Below are positions 1-11,939 of a DNA stretch of 64,000 nucleotides, piece after piece. Position 1 is the first letter of the stretch, and each line of letters opens with the position of its first letter. Origin of the DNA: Chamaea fasciata (lineage: Eukaryota > Chordata > Aves > Passeriformes > Sylviidae). The notes beneath the pieces were generated by a model. That model was not told the DNA's origin and searched no databases. It worked only from the letters and a program-made list of their open reading frames with translations. The stretch lies in the NCBI GenBank assembly GCA_029207755.1, contig JARCOQ010000016.1:4841001-4905000 (forward strand), given 5' to 3'. Made by a program: the position numbers and the translations under genes.

Positions 1-1599
1 GCGGTGAGGGACATTCCATCAGCCTCTGCCTGAGAGTCCAAGAGCCATTCCTTGGAAAGAGGTGATTAAAAAACCCCAAAGCTAGAAAACATATCTGCCC
101 AAATAAAAGCCTTTCTTATGATTTTCTGGCTATTAGAACCCTATTTGCCGTTGTGCTTCTGCTGTTTTGGCTGCCTGGTGCCCCAGAGTAGCTGTAAACC
201 TTCCCCACAGCAGCTCTGGAGTGACTTTGCTGTGCCAGAGCGGGACACGGGATACTGATAGTGTTTAACTTTCCTAAACCCCCCCTCTCAACAAGGGCCT
301 GAGGGAAGGGTAACGTGCATATGAAGCCTTAATGCTGCATTGGCTTTTGGACTGCAACAGAAGGCTTCCACAGAACTGAAGGATTACTGCTAATTTTTGT
401 CCAAAAAGGAAAAAAATAGAACTGATGAGGATAACTTGTACTCATAGACATGCTGAACACTGCGTCAGCCCAGAGACTATTAGCACATAATTAATTGAAA
501 TGGCTTGGCACTTGGGCTTATGCTACTGACACTATGAGAGTTAATGTTGGCCCACTTTCCATGCTCATTACAATCCATGTCAGTAGGATGGACATTTTTG
601 GAACCACTTCCTCCTCTTTGTTGCAGTATTTGCCAATAGCAGGAGAAACTGATGCTGTAAAAGGGAGAAAACATCTTCAGCATTGCAATGGAGGAACAAA
701 TTATTCTCTGGTGCCCATTATAATTGCAGCATAATCTGGTCGGAGAAAATTAACTCCTTCTTTTGGTATGACCCAGGGAATTGTTTTGTGATGCTATGAA
801 AGGATGCTTTGATTTGTGGTGCTAAGTAATCATAAACAGCCTTGGCTCTCATAAACACATGCTTGGGGGAACTTGAGGGGCTGTCTCTCCCAAAGTCTGT
901 AAGTTTGTTAGTTTATGAGGTCACCTCTCTGCAAGAAATTTTCCCCCTTCTCCAGAATCAGATCTACAGAGCAGAACTTTCATTTAATCTTTCAAGTTTT
1001 TCACTTTTTTCATTTCATTTTTTCTTAAGGATGGCTCTTCAAATTCTTGAAGATCTATTCCTGAAAAAAAGCCCCAAAAAACCAGATGTGCAATGAGCCC
1101 TCAGTGCCTGGTTAATAGCAGAGAGTGGTGGTGAGTACACCAGGGAACTGCCAGAACTTCCTGGTGGAACATCCCACCGAGATCAGCCTTGCACAAAGCT
1201 GAGTGTCTCCTGCTTTGGAAAACAAAGCAGGGAGGGTAGATGTGTATAAAAATGAAACATGGAAGTAAATAAAAACCATCAGATTTTTGTAAGCTTCACA
1301 AGATAAAGTTTCGCCTTCTATTCCACAGTGAAAATTTAGCCCATTTCAAAATCAGGCTTTGCCAAAAAATATTTTCTTTCCTACTACGGTAGTCAAAGAC
1401 TGTGGGAGAACCCAAAGGGCTGTTGGTTCTCAGGCTGAAGGACAAGGACTTGCTGTGACACTGCAGACCAGGGCAGATTGTCACTGTGGGTGCCCTGAAC
1501 CCAGAGAGGCTGCGCTGCCACCCCAGTTCTGGCTGCATCCACAGCACAGCCACCCCGAGCATCCTGTGTGCCTGCGCATCACACTGAATGCAGCTCCCG

Positions 1600-1960
1600 A
1601 GGAATTATTAATGCTGCAGTGTCACCAAGAGCTGGTTAATTATCAGGGATTTCTGTGCAGCACCTGGAGGGAGAGCAGCTTTGAAGAACAGCCCCATCCA
1701 CGGCAGCCGTGCAGCAGAGCACTAATTATTCCTGCCTGTGCCGTCGTCGCTGCCATCAGAGGGGACAGCTGGCATTTCTTCAGCTCCCCATACTCCTGCT
1801 AATAATGTAGAGTGTCTCAGCATGCTGCATGTTAGAAGGAGATTTAATGTGCTGGCTGAATATTGTATTGAGTTCCTGATTTGTGTCAGCAAGGCCTGCT
1901 AATTCATAAGAAGTGTCACTGGGACTTACTTCCCTTACATTTAGACACAGGTAAATTACT
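1600..1960. other. Candidate conserved non-coding element (homeodomain-core rich)
   Basis: The segment has many ATTA/TAAT cores (for example around 1605, 1637, 1723 and 1800). They are set in mixed, non-repetitive sequence with no homopolymers and few CpGs, a texture common in vertebrate developmental enhancers. An open frame of 147 codons covers the left half (1359-1802) but resembles nothing known. The regulatory reading is inference from texture alone; cross-species alignment would settle it. Confidence 0.2.
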
Positions 1961-2695
1961 CTGGAGGAAGCCTGGCTGTAGCCATCAGTACTTGCTGGCT
2001 TGAAAGGTTGCTGAGGGATCTGCTGAGGAACAGACAGACCTCAGAGTGCTGCAGCCTGCTCAAACACACCCCTCTAGGATACCTGATGGTGTCCTCGAGG
2101 AAAGCTCATGAATCTTATTCTTGCTGCTCCTCCTTGCAGAGAAACCTCCTAAGATTCTATCCCTGCCACCCTGTGCTCCGCACTCCTGTGATGTCTACAA
2201 AGACTCCTGCTCCTCCAGCATCCCTGGACTTCCCAGCAGCTTTGCTGATCCCGTGGTGCTGCTGGGAGCAGTCTGGCTTTTGCAACTCCCCTCACCTCTC
2301 CTGTTGGGTATTGTAAAACAAACCGCACATTCCTCACCTAAAAATCACTCACGGAATATGGAAGGAACTCCACTGACACAAAATACTGTGTTCCTGTTTA
2401 CCATCAAAAAGGAAAAAGCTCCTGAAATCCGATGTGAGGTGGTGCAGTTGTGTTCCCTGCTGCCCTGGGGGCTGGAGTGGTCCCTGTGCTGGGTGCTGCA
2501 GCTGTGATGGGCACCGAGGGGCAGACAGAGGGGAGGGAGTGCTCCTGTGGCTCCCTGCTGGAGCCTCCAAGGCTGCAAACGTGTATTTTGATACCACAGA
2601 ATCCCAGAACCCCTCATCAAATATTCATGGCTTTTTTAATGCCACGTCTTCTAATTTTAAAATGCAGCCCCTAAATAATTTAACAGACTCGTGGG

Positions 2696-2736
2696 AAAAA
2701 AAAAAAAAAAAAAGGAAAAGAAAAAAATAAACAAGT
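2696..2736 (+). repeat. Poly-A tract with A-rich tail
   Basis: There are 19 consecutive A residues (2696-2714), followed by a purine-rich stretch interrupted by G (GGAAAAG, then A7) and a T. A retroposed transcript would show a recognisable body upstream and a target-site duplication, and I see neither. It is therefore scored as a simple repeat. Confidence 0.85.
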
Positions 2737-4983
2737 CTCCAGCAAACAAAACCTCCATCTATGTTGTGGTACAGTTACTAAATGTGTCAAATATTTCCAA
2801 CATGTTGGTTATTTCTTGTAGGGGGTTTATGGCTGTGCCCACTATCACCAGGTACTGAGAATTTTTGCTGCCTGAAATCCAGAAATAAGTACCAAAGACC
2901 TGATCCTGCCAAAGGCAGGGTTGTGCTTAGGGGATGTGCAGCACCGCATTTGCAGGTTTGTGAAAAAGCAGCTGATGAGACCCTGCCATCAGCTTTGCCC
3001 CCACATCCCACCTTCTCAAGCTGCTATAAACTGTAGTTTGTGCCATAAATCTTAAATTACAGCTCCTCGCTGGATGCCCCACATCCCTCCCATCCAACGC
3101 GTCCTGGTCACAGTCCCTCAGGGTCATCTGGTCACCCAGTCTGGACTCTCTCACAGACCTGAGGACACAGAGATGAAGAGTCCAGACCTTTCCTCAGCAC
3201 TTGGTTGCATAATTAAAGCGCCTAATTTGGTTTGAATCTGTCTGCTCCCAGTTCTTCAGCCTTGTTTCTCTGTGCTAAACTAAAAGGCTACTGCACCCCA
3301 AAGTTTCTCTTTTTGCTTGTACAGGGAATGCTGTTGCACAGAGCCAGCCCCAAGCTGCCTTTTAATGCCTATTTATCAATACACAAAGAGACTCAGTAGT
3401 CTTAAAGACGAAATAAAGCTGTAAACCTCACTAGCCAGACGCTGTTTTTCAAGAACCTGATCTTGCCTCTGTGGTTTGTTGCTGTTCAGGGCTGACTTTG
3501 GACAGGTCACCCTTCTGAATGCAAACCCAATTCACCTCTCACTGCAAAAATACAGCATGGCCCCTGAAATGGTAAATATGCCAGCTAGCTTTCACAATTT
3601 AATTAACTTTTCCCCAATGGCCTTGCTTAAATAGACTTCAAAGTTCAAAGAAAAAAAAATACATTTTAATAATACTCTTGACAAAAATGGGGACAAAGTT
3701 TTCATTATTCAGTGTTGAAGTCATGGAAACTCTTGTGCCTAGTGGCTGTTTTGCCTTTTATAACATCAATAATTTAACACTTAATTGTTGTGCATTATTT
3801 GGTTAAAGCAGATTATGACTCTCACATTTGCATTTATTTTTCAGTAATGGTGAGATAGCTCTTCCTCAGTAAGAATATATTTGGACATTCATTTACCCTG
3901 CAAACAAAATCACAGAGTAGCTCATCTCTAATGCTACTATTTAACCACTGAGAAATGAAACCTCTCTCTCCTGGTGTATGATGAGAAATGTCTGTTTATT
4001 ACCAAGCCATTTTGATGACTTTTCTGCAGTGCACTTTCAAACCATTTAAAACCCATATTTTTAGGCTAAACTCCAGGATTAACAACCCTATCATATTGTG
4101 TTTAAGCTAAGTGAAATTTCTTGGTGTATCTTCAAAGGGCAGGAGACGTTTCTTAATGCCTTTCATTTATCAGAAGAAATTAAACCCCCTGGAGCAGTCT
4201 GGATGCAAAGGACAGCCCTGTCATCCCTCAGGACAGTGATGGCACCCTGTCACTTGTCACATCTTAGAGGACTGCGCAGACTGCAAGGCTTGGCACTGCT
4301 TTCCCTTTGAATTAAGGACCACACAGAGTCCACAGGCTTCATTGGAGACTGGTGAAGGGCAGGGTAAAAAGCTGTTGAGTGCCTTGAAACTTTTCCAGGA
4401 CTGAGGGGATATCTACCATGGATCTGCAAACCCCAGAGGAGACTCCCCTGTGCTCCCCCGCTGCCCTGCTCCTGGTGGTTTGCTCTGGGAATTCTGCTCT
4501 CCCCTCTGCCCATCACACTGACCTGCTTTGATGGACAGCCCTGCACCAGGACAGTCCTCCCTGATCCTCTCAGCTCTTAAGATTGTAGGTGAAAATCCCA
4601 TCCACTGTTAATTATGGCGGATTTCAGCGTTTTCACCTCAGGAAAATGAGGGTTTGATTTAACTTTTAAGAAGTACCTCCTGCATTCCTGCAAAGTCCTG
4701 CAAAGGTGGGAGCTACGGAATGCTCACTCAGTGCTTAGATCACCATCACAGCTGCACGAATGATAGCAGAGATCTGAGAGCGAGAAAGGGTCTTTCAGGA
4801 TTAGAAAGCAAAATGTGAACTCTGCTGGGATTAAGTGGCACAGAAAATTCACCTGCTGTTTTAAACCCAACAATCTTGTAACTTAGAGCAATCTTGAGAG
4901 GCTAATCAGAGCAAATCACTTTCAACTATTGATTTTAAAAAGAAAGGGACTGTTATACCCATACATTTCTTCTACAAAGATGT

Positions 4984-4999
4984 AAAAAAAAAAAAAAAA
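4984..4999 (+). repeat. Poly-A tract (16 A)
   Basis: This is a run of 16 A bounded by TGT and TCCC. It is a simple homopolymer with no retroposon body recognised next to it. Confidence 0.85.
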
Positions 5000-7900
5000 T
5001 CCCAGAGATTTCAAAGAAAGCAATTTTGCTGCTCAAATCTTATGGACCTTTTCTATATCCTACCCTTTTGAACAAACCCTGATGCAGAGAGGCAAGAAGT
5101 AGGGACCATGACCCCAGTGTATAGATATGTAAATTAGAAAAAGTTAATAGCTTTGAAAAGTTTACAAGTTCAAGAGGTGCACAGGTTCTGTGACACATTT
5201 GATAAGGTTTGAATCTCTGAGGGTTCGCAATTGGAGCATGACATTTCCACGGCCACACTAACACAAATCTGTGTTTTGCAGAACTCCAATGAATTCAGCT
5301 CTGACAGCAATTAGTCTCACCACCTTATCATACACTACAAAAAGTCAAGTCACAGCAAATACAAAACTAAAGGTTGGATTTTCTGAGGTTCCTAATGCCT
5401 GCTCAGGCATCTGTGCAGATTTTTAAAATGTGCATTAATGAGGCTCCACGGAACACTGAAGCTCCTGCAGAAAAATTGACTCCCTGAACTGCAGGTTATG
5501 ATCCCACTGGGAATGAATTTGTTTGTGTGTTTTGGGTGGTAGGTACACTGCCTGCTCTCTGGAAATAAGCAGCCTGAGCAAACTGTGCTACTCGCTGAGC
5601 TAGAAGATAACATTGCAGGTTGATTACGAGCATCCATAATAAAAACTAGAAATCCTCAGGAGCAATAAATACCCCTAATACAACCTGAATCCCCTTCAGA
5701 GATAAGAATAAGCAATGACCTTCTGAGCGCCTCACCTCAGAGATATGTGCAAGGTGGCAATCTGTCTGCATGCAGCCGGGTGAGATGTGATTAACAGGGG
5801 CTCTGTGTCAGCCTGAGAGCTCCATTTTGGGTGAGGATCTCTCCTGCTGTCTCTTTCCCTCTGCAGAGTGATGATACCCGCAGAGGTGTCAGGAGACGAT
5901 CTAGCCCCCGGCACGGAGCTAACAAGGATCATTAAACTCTGATGAACATCCATTCAAATTGATCTTTCTTAGTCAAAAAGCTGGCTCCTGTCCAAGGCAG
6001 CTGCTTCTGGGTGGCTACGCTGGTGGGATGGGGCTGGGAAGGCAGGTGAGACAGGCTAAAACCACACAGGGTGCCTGTGTCCAGGAGGTATTCCATGGAA
6101 AAAGCAGTGCCATGGGCATTGCAGCCTGCACAGAGTGGTGCTGCCCAGACTCTGCGTGGCAGGACCAAGGCTCAGCCTCTCCGAGGAAAAGGCTCTGCAG
6201 CTCTCAGAGGGGCTGGGCTGGTGACTGAGAGATTCTGGCTATTAACAGGAGTTGCTGTGTTAGGGATGGGGAGCTGGCAGACATCCAGGGCTCTGACCTC
6301 AGAGCAGTGCAGAAGCACACACAGAAAGGGGGATTCCATCTGCCAAAGCCCATGGAAGGTGTTGCTGGGGGCCTTGTGGAGAGCAAGCCCACATTTGGCT
6401 CAATGCTTGCTGTGCTTTTCCTGCGTCTGCTTGGTAGTGGCAGCGTGGTCCCTGAACTTTGGCATTCAACACATCTCAGGGAAGTGCTACAAAGCAGCTC
6501 TGTTCGGATGCTTCAGCCCTGGAAACAGGAAACACTAAATGAGAATCCAGTAAGTCAGTTGGCATTTCCCTGCATATTGGGTGTCCGTGAAAGTACTTGT
6601 ATGTGTTTAGCAAAGCATTTAATTAAGTGGAGCTGGGTGGTAATATTTACTCAGCTAATGCCTCTTTATTGGCAATTGCTTTCACTTGTACAATGGCCCT
6701 GTCTTTTGTTTTTAACGGCCTGTGTTTTTCTCACCACAACTTGCTCTTAGAAAGAATCCAAAATCTTTTGAAAATGACTGGTATTCCAAAACCTAGGGAA
6801 AAAATTACCTGCCTTCTCGATAGCCAGTGCTATTTTCCTGTTTGCAAAGAATACAGATCACCCTAGAATCATAGCCAGTCTATAATCTGCTGTACTTTAT
6901 CTTGCATTTAAATGCTGTATTTTCACATCACTCTCACCCGGTCATTCATGGAGGAACACTTTCCCATTCATGACTGCTAGCACAAATTATAGCTGCAAGT
7001 GGAACATTATCTAATTATTGTTTTAGGGAAAGCAAAATAGTAAAAAACCCCTTGAAATCCCAAAAGGTGATTGGTGGGAAGATTTAAAGGCAGAGAAAGC
7101 TTCAAGCTATCTATTATTAATGCTTAGCTTCGCTGACCTTTGACAAATAATCTTAAGTCACACACCAAGAGCACAGAAAGACCTGAAAGACCTGACCCAA
7201 ATGTCATTGAAAAAGCTTACATTGGGTTTTAGTGGGATCTAGATCAAGCTCAGCACTAAATTAATTTCTGGGTTGTTATAATCTTTATACTTGACTATCT
7301 TTCATGTTGTACCATATGGTTATCAAAATGTATTGCGTTTCCATCTGGGTGTATGCATGAGCTATACATTAACTCTCAGAAATGAATCCTCATTATGAGA
7401 AGAAAGAGGGTGATTTAATAGCTGAGGAGGTCTAAAGGTACAGATTCACCACTCGCTGTAATGTTCCCCTTGGCCTGTTTTATAAATGGCGTTTCTTGAT
7501 TTTTCTCCTCTTTTTATTTCATGCCTCCTAGTACTGGATAATGTTTACCCTGTGCCACTTTGCACCCTGTGAAATGGAAGGATAGTTTTGCTGAGAGAAA
7601 AATTTAAAAAAATAATAAACCCAAACCACAAAACCCCCCATCAGCCCAAGGCAGCCTCGTGTCCCTGTGACCACCTCAAGGTTTGGCTGGAGGCTGCAGA
7701 GCTCAGGGAGGGGTTCAGCACTTCCCCCTCCACAGGTACTCATTTGGGAACCCCTCCTTTTCCTTTGGCAGAGTTTCCTGCTCAAATGGCACGCTCCTTT
7801 GAGAGGGAGGATCTGAGCTCACAAGCAAGATTTTGTTATGCTCTGGCTTCACAAACAGGAGCTTAAAACATCAACAGTGCCTTTTTTATATATGGGGTAA

Positions 7901-8915
7901 ACAGAAGTGCCGTGAAGGAGCTGGCTGTCTGCTGTAGATTCATGGAGCGAGAAGGGGCATGATTTTCCAGCAGATAGGAAGTAATTCACTGCCTTCAAAG
8001 TTTCTGGCTCCACAAAGATCAGAGATCCAAATGCCTGGTGCCATTTTCTGCAAGTACAAACTGGGAATTGTGGAAATGCAAGAAATCTTTCCATGCAGAA
8101 GTTGAGCTCAACGCTGACAAACTCTGGAGCACACAATCCTCAGTGTTTTAGATTTTTCTGACTGAGGGTTCGAAGGGAAGAGGGAAAGTGTAAGATGTGC
8201 AATAAATTACATTTATTTATAATTCTGCTTTGGTTTAGAACCCACTCAACTTACACCAAAAGCCCTTGGCTCAGAATCACTGTGTATTTTGCATAATACA
8301 CAAGTACTCATAGAAAAATGTAGTATACAAAAAAGTGGCCAACATTTTTTTAAGTGACTAATGATTTTTGAGCATTTAAATATAAATAACTTTATGGGAA
8401 CATAATTTTCATAACCTTTGAATAAACCATTTTTAGCTCTTTTTAAAGTAGATACTACACTGCACTGTGGAAATACCCTTAGAAATTTGGGGAAGCTTCT
8501 CCTTTTAAAATTCATTCTTTTAAAATGATGGGCTTTTTCTCCTCCATGAGGACTGTCAAGATGCTGTCCCTATGTAACGTAAGTCCCTTTGAGGTTTCTC
8601 CGAAGAACTTACAAAGGCACGGCATTTTCTTAACAAAATGTCCCAACCACTCTATTAAACAGCCAGGACTGTTTAAAAGCTTTGGGGTTTTTTTTCCATT
8701 TTGCTTTGTTGTTTTTATTAAAAAATCAAACCAAGTGGATATGAAAAAAGGGTTCTGTGGAGAGCTGTTTGTGACATTTCCCAAGTGCATCTTCTTTTGA
8801 TAAAATGCCCTATTATATCTTTTAAACTTCATCCTCCATTTTCTATATTTCACATTTTTATGCTAATTCATGCATTTACCATTTTTCCTTCCTCCACCTT
8901 CCGTTATTCTGCCCA

Positions 8916-9620
8916 CTATTGATTTTGCTCCCAAATATTTTTTTTCTGTTGGTCACCTGATTGTGCTGTTCCCATGTCTCCAATAGCTCCTCTTGCCCCC
9001 TGTCCTTCCAACTTTTCTCCTTTCCAAACCTGATTTAATTTCTTCTTCTGCTGCTCAGGGGTCATTGTTGTTGGACTAATAAACAGATAATTTGGTAAGA
9101 GAGCTACAGAATGGTGCTTGCTGTGCTGCCTCACAGATACAACTTCCAGAGAAGATGACACTATTTGTTTCATCCTCCACAATAATACATGAAATGTGAT
9201 TAATCTTGAGTTCCTCATGATGACACTGGGAACCTGGAATGTCTGGAATAACTGAGCCTCTGAAGTATGCATGTGAATTTTTTTCTGGTTGACCCATTTT
9301 GGTTTCTTTGGGGGGGTGTGTGAGGTTTGTTCTGGTTTGCTGCTTTCTTTCTTGAAAAAACATATTGGTAAGGACAAAACCTTGGAGACAGCAATATAAA
9401 TTCTGCATCTTGGCTCAACAACTGCTGTGCCAGGAGACAGAGAAGACAGTGGGAGACCTGAGCATGGTCTCAGGGCACCATAAAGCCCATGAATTTTTTT
9501 TTTACCTCCTCTTTGCTTCCTCCTGCCTGCATGACTGCTGGTGAAATGAAAAGTGAAACCAGCCTGAAACACAACCCTTATATTTGCATTTTTTGAAAAT
9601 GGTCCAGCTCTTGGTTCCAT
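8916..9620 (-). other. 234-codon open frame, no recognised family; probably not a gene
   Basis: The frame opens with ATG at 9620 and runs to a stop at 8916. The predicted product is basic and low in complexity in places (a Gln-Gln-Lys-Lys-Lys run near the C-terminus). It shows no signal peptide, clear membrane helix or motif I recognise. Two other - strand frames (9076-9408 and 9215-9421) are open inside it, which suggests a local shortage of stop codons rather than one protected frame. No promoter, splice or polyadenylation context supports transcription. It is recorded only because its length is unusual for DNA of this composition. Confidence 0.1.
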
Positions 9621-9639
9621 CTGTGCAAATCAAAACCCA

Positions 9640-9960
9640 TGGCTGAATAACACACAAAGCCTTATTCAAAAATACTAAGAGGAATTATATGGAAATTAGG
9701 GTTTCATTGTCTTTCATCTCATAAAGGCTAATAACGCTAGAGAGGACAACCTTCTTATCAAAAATAGTTTCTAATACAAATTGCCTTTGACTGTATTTAC
9801 AATGTCACTTTTAATCAAGTGAATTGTCAGGCTACTGCACTTCTGCCATCTACATGACACAAAAATATAATGAAGAGGGAAGCGGGTACAAGCGCTTTCA
9901 GCTTTAACTGACTGCCCACTTCATACCAATTACTACCTATTTAGTAAGCTTGCTCTTCTG
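9640..9960. other. Candidate conserved non-coding element
   Basis: This is non-repetitive AT-rich sequence with several TAAT/ATTA cores. Around 9811-9860 there is a TTTTAATCAAGTG core and a TCTGCCATCTA string. There are almost no homopolymers and few CpGs. The texture is enhancer-like, but conservation is not shown by this window. Confidence 0.2.
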
Positions 9961-11914
9961 TTCTTAGAAAAACACTAGAAATAAATGTATGAGCTCCTCT
10001 GAAGGAGACACCATGCAGAAAAAAAGCTTATTCCACTTACCAAGAACATTTGTCTTTGTAATTACACCTACTTTTCTTACTCCTATGCAATTAGTAAATA
10101 CAAGCTAAAAATAACCACTTGAGTGCCAATATGGTCCCTGACTGTTTCTCTATTATGTCACTTTTAGGTTAGTTCAATATTCCATTTGTTAGTAAGCTAA
10201 CAGCTCTATTCAGATGGGTTTACTCCTGCAGGTGCATTTTCAGTCAGAGCACATAGTGTACGTCCACATGCAATTCCCACCAAGACTCAGGTAGAACCAG
10301 CTGTGCTGTACCCTGCTCTCAGCATTCAGCTGCCATCCTGCAGCTCAGCCACACTCTGCCATGTTCCCTGGGCTTTCTCCCTGGGCATATTGTGACATGC
10401 TTTTAAATACAGATGGAACTATTTCCACAATTTGTTGGGTTTTGTGTGTTGGTGGTTGCTATTGGCTCTTTTAAGCTCTGCACAGAAACAACAAGTATCT
10501 AAAATCAGAGAATGAATTTTCCTGGGGCAGATGATGCCCAGAAGCTCACCTCAGCTGCCTGCTCTGGCTCAGGATGTCTTTCAGAGGTTGCACTGTCCAA
10601 ACCTCCTCTCTGCAGATGTTGCTGTCACCATCTTGCACAGCAGAGTGAGGGCAGGAGCTCCCTGCAGAGCCAGAATGGAAAGAGTTCCATTTCCAGCCAA
10701 AAGGAGAAAGCACTGAGCACGTTGCATCCCTACATACCCACTGGAGATACTCCAGTGTTTTCCCTCGTTGCTGGCAGGGGAGAAGCAGAGGGAAAGCCCT
10801 GTGTATTTGCTGCCCACCACAATGGTGTGTCTGGATCCTCAGCCAGTGAACCGCAATGGAGTTCCACTGGGAGCGAAGGAAGGGGTTTGATTTACACAAC
10901 TGTGGAATGGGAAATTCAGGAATAATGAGTCCAGACCTTTACTGGCATTATTTAAAAGAAGTAGTTCTGAGAGCAGTGGAGTTAAGATTCTAGTTGCCAG
11001 GTGTGCATCCTCTGATATTTAGAAGAAGTGAATTTATTAACCATTTCCTCTCTTGTGAATTAACAGAGGTTCTTCACTGAGGCCAGCTGTCTATTTTCAC
11101 AAAAGGTATAAGAACACAATTCCATCACCAAATGTAGGTGAAATATTGGGTTTAAATGTATAACTGAAGAACTGACAGACAATGTGGTTAGGCACATCTG
11201 AGAAGCTGGTCTAAAAAAAAGCCTAAGTACTAAAATGTTTCAAGTCATAAAAAAGCTTTTTTATTTCTTCTTTGTTCATTCTTTGCTCAAAAGACAGGTT
11301 TCTGCAATCAGAACAAAATTATTTCAGCTGGAGAACAAATACTCTCAAATTTAATCTTGTGCATAAAAAACCTCAGAGCCTGATGGATTATTAGGCTGTG
11401 GAAAAGAGCAAAGCATAAATGCAAAGAACGAGAACAGGGGCCTAAACCTGAGGAAACCAGGGAAAGTTCTCACTGGGTTTGTATGGATCAGGGTTCTCCT
11501 TCCCAGGTTTTGAATCTCAAGCCTAATTTTCAGAGATGTCTGTTAAAAGCTCCATCCACTTCTGACTTCTCGAAGCTGGACATATTGGAGAAGCTGGCTC
11601 TGGAATTTTGCTCTTGAAATCAGGACAGTGTCAGGTAATCCTGTCCTTTTATACCCCCTTGAGTTTTTGCCAGGGGCAGAGAGCAGAAGTCAAGTGGCCC
11701 AAGTCTGCAGACAGCCCTTGAAATGTGAAGGAAAGACCCAGCATTTAGAGACAGTGTCTTAAGGGTGTTGCAAAGGGCCTGGTTCATGATCCTTTCGCTC
11801 AAACCTGGATGTCCACCTAGGCAATTTTTAGATATTTTACACGTGAACAAGTGGACTTAGAAGGAACTAATGGAGGAACTTTCACTGAGAGTTGAACAAT
11901 GTCACTAGGTGGTT

Positions 11915-11939
11915 TCTTGATCCAGTTGCTGGATCAAGA
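11915..11939. repeat. Perfect 11-bp inverted repeat with 3-nt loop
   Basis: The left arm TCTTGATCCAG (11915-11925) and the right arm CTGGATCAAGA (11929-11939) are exact reverse complements around a TTG loop. Pairing stops at 11914/11940 (T opposite C). No stem of this length with so short a loop was noticed elsewhere in the window. It may be a chance palindrome, the scar of a template-switch event, or a short cruciform-prone site. Confidence 0.9.

Larger units (their letters stand above)
1..8900. other. Gene-free unique DNA, left part
   Basis: I see no supportable gene here. The open frames are short, overlap in several frames on both strands and resemble no protein family I know. The content is moderately AT-rich unique sequence. 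There are A tracts at 2696-2714 and 4984-4999, and a TAAT-rich segment at about 1600-1960 that is listed separately. A 21-bp string at 2456-2476 recurs just right of the minisatellite at 16240-16260. No LINE, SINE or LTR element is recognisable by eye. Diverged old repeats could be missed, because I cannot run a repeat library. Confidence 0.7.

Noticed and set aside
2590..2740. Retroposed pseudogene ending in the poly-A tract at 2696
   Set aside because: There is no recognisable coding body, no AATAAA at the right spacing before the A run, and no target-site duplication.
6860..6880. TAGAATCATAG as the start of a reverse-oriented CR1 3' end
   Set aside because: The next bases do not continue into the GGAAGGGACC region that defines CR1, so the 11-bp likeness is probably chance.
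8160..8180. GGTTCGAAG as a tRNA B box
   Set aside because: It departs from the GGTTCGANTCC consensus, and there is no A box or cloverleaf at the right distance on either strand.
11915..11939. Bacterial-type terminator
   Set aside because: The genome is vertebrate, the stem is not GC-rich, and no T run follows.
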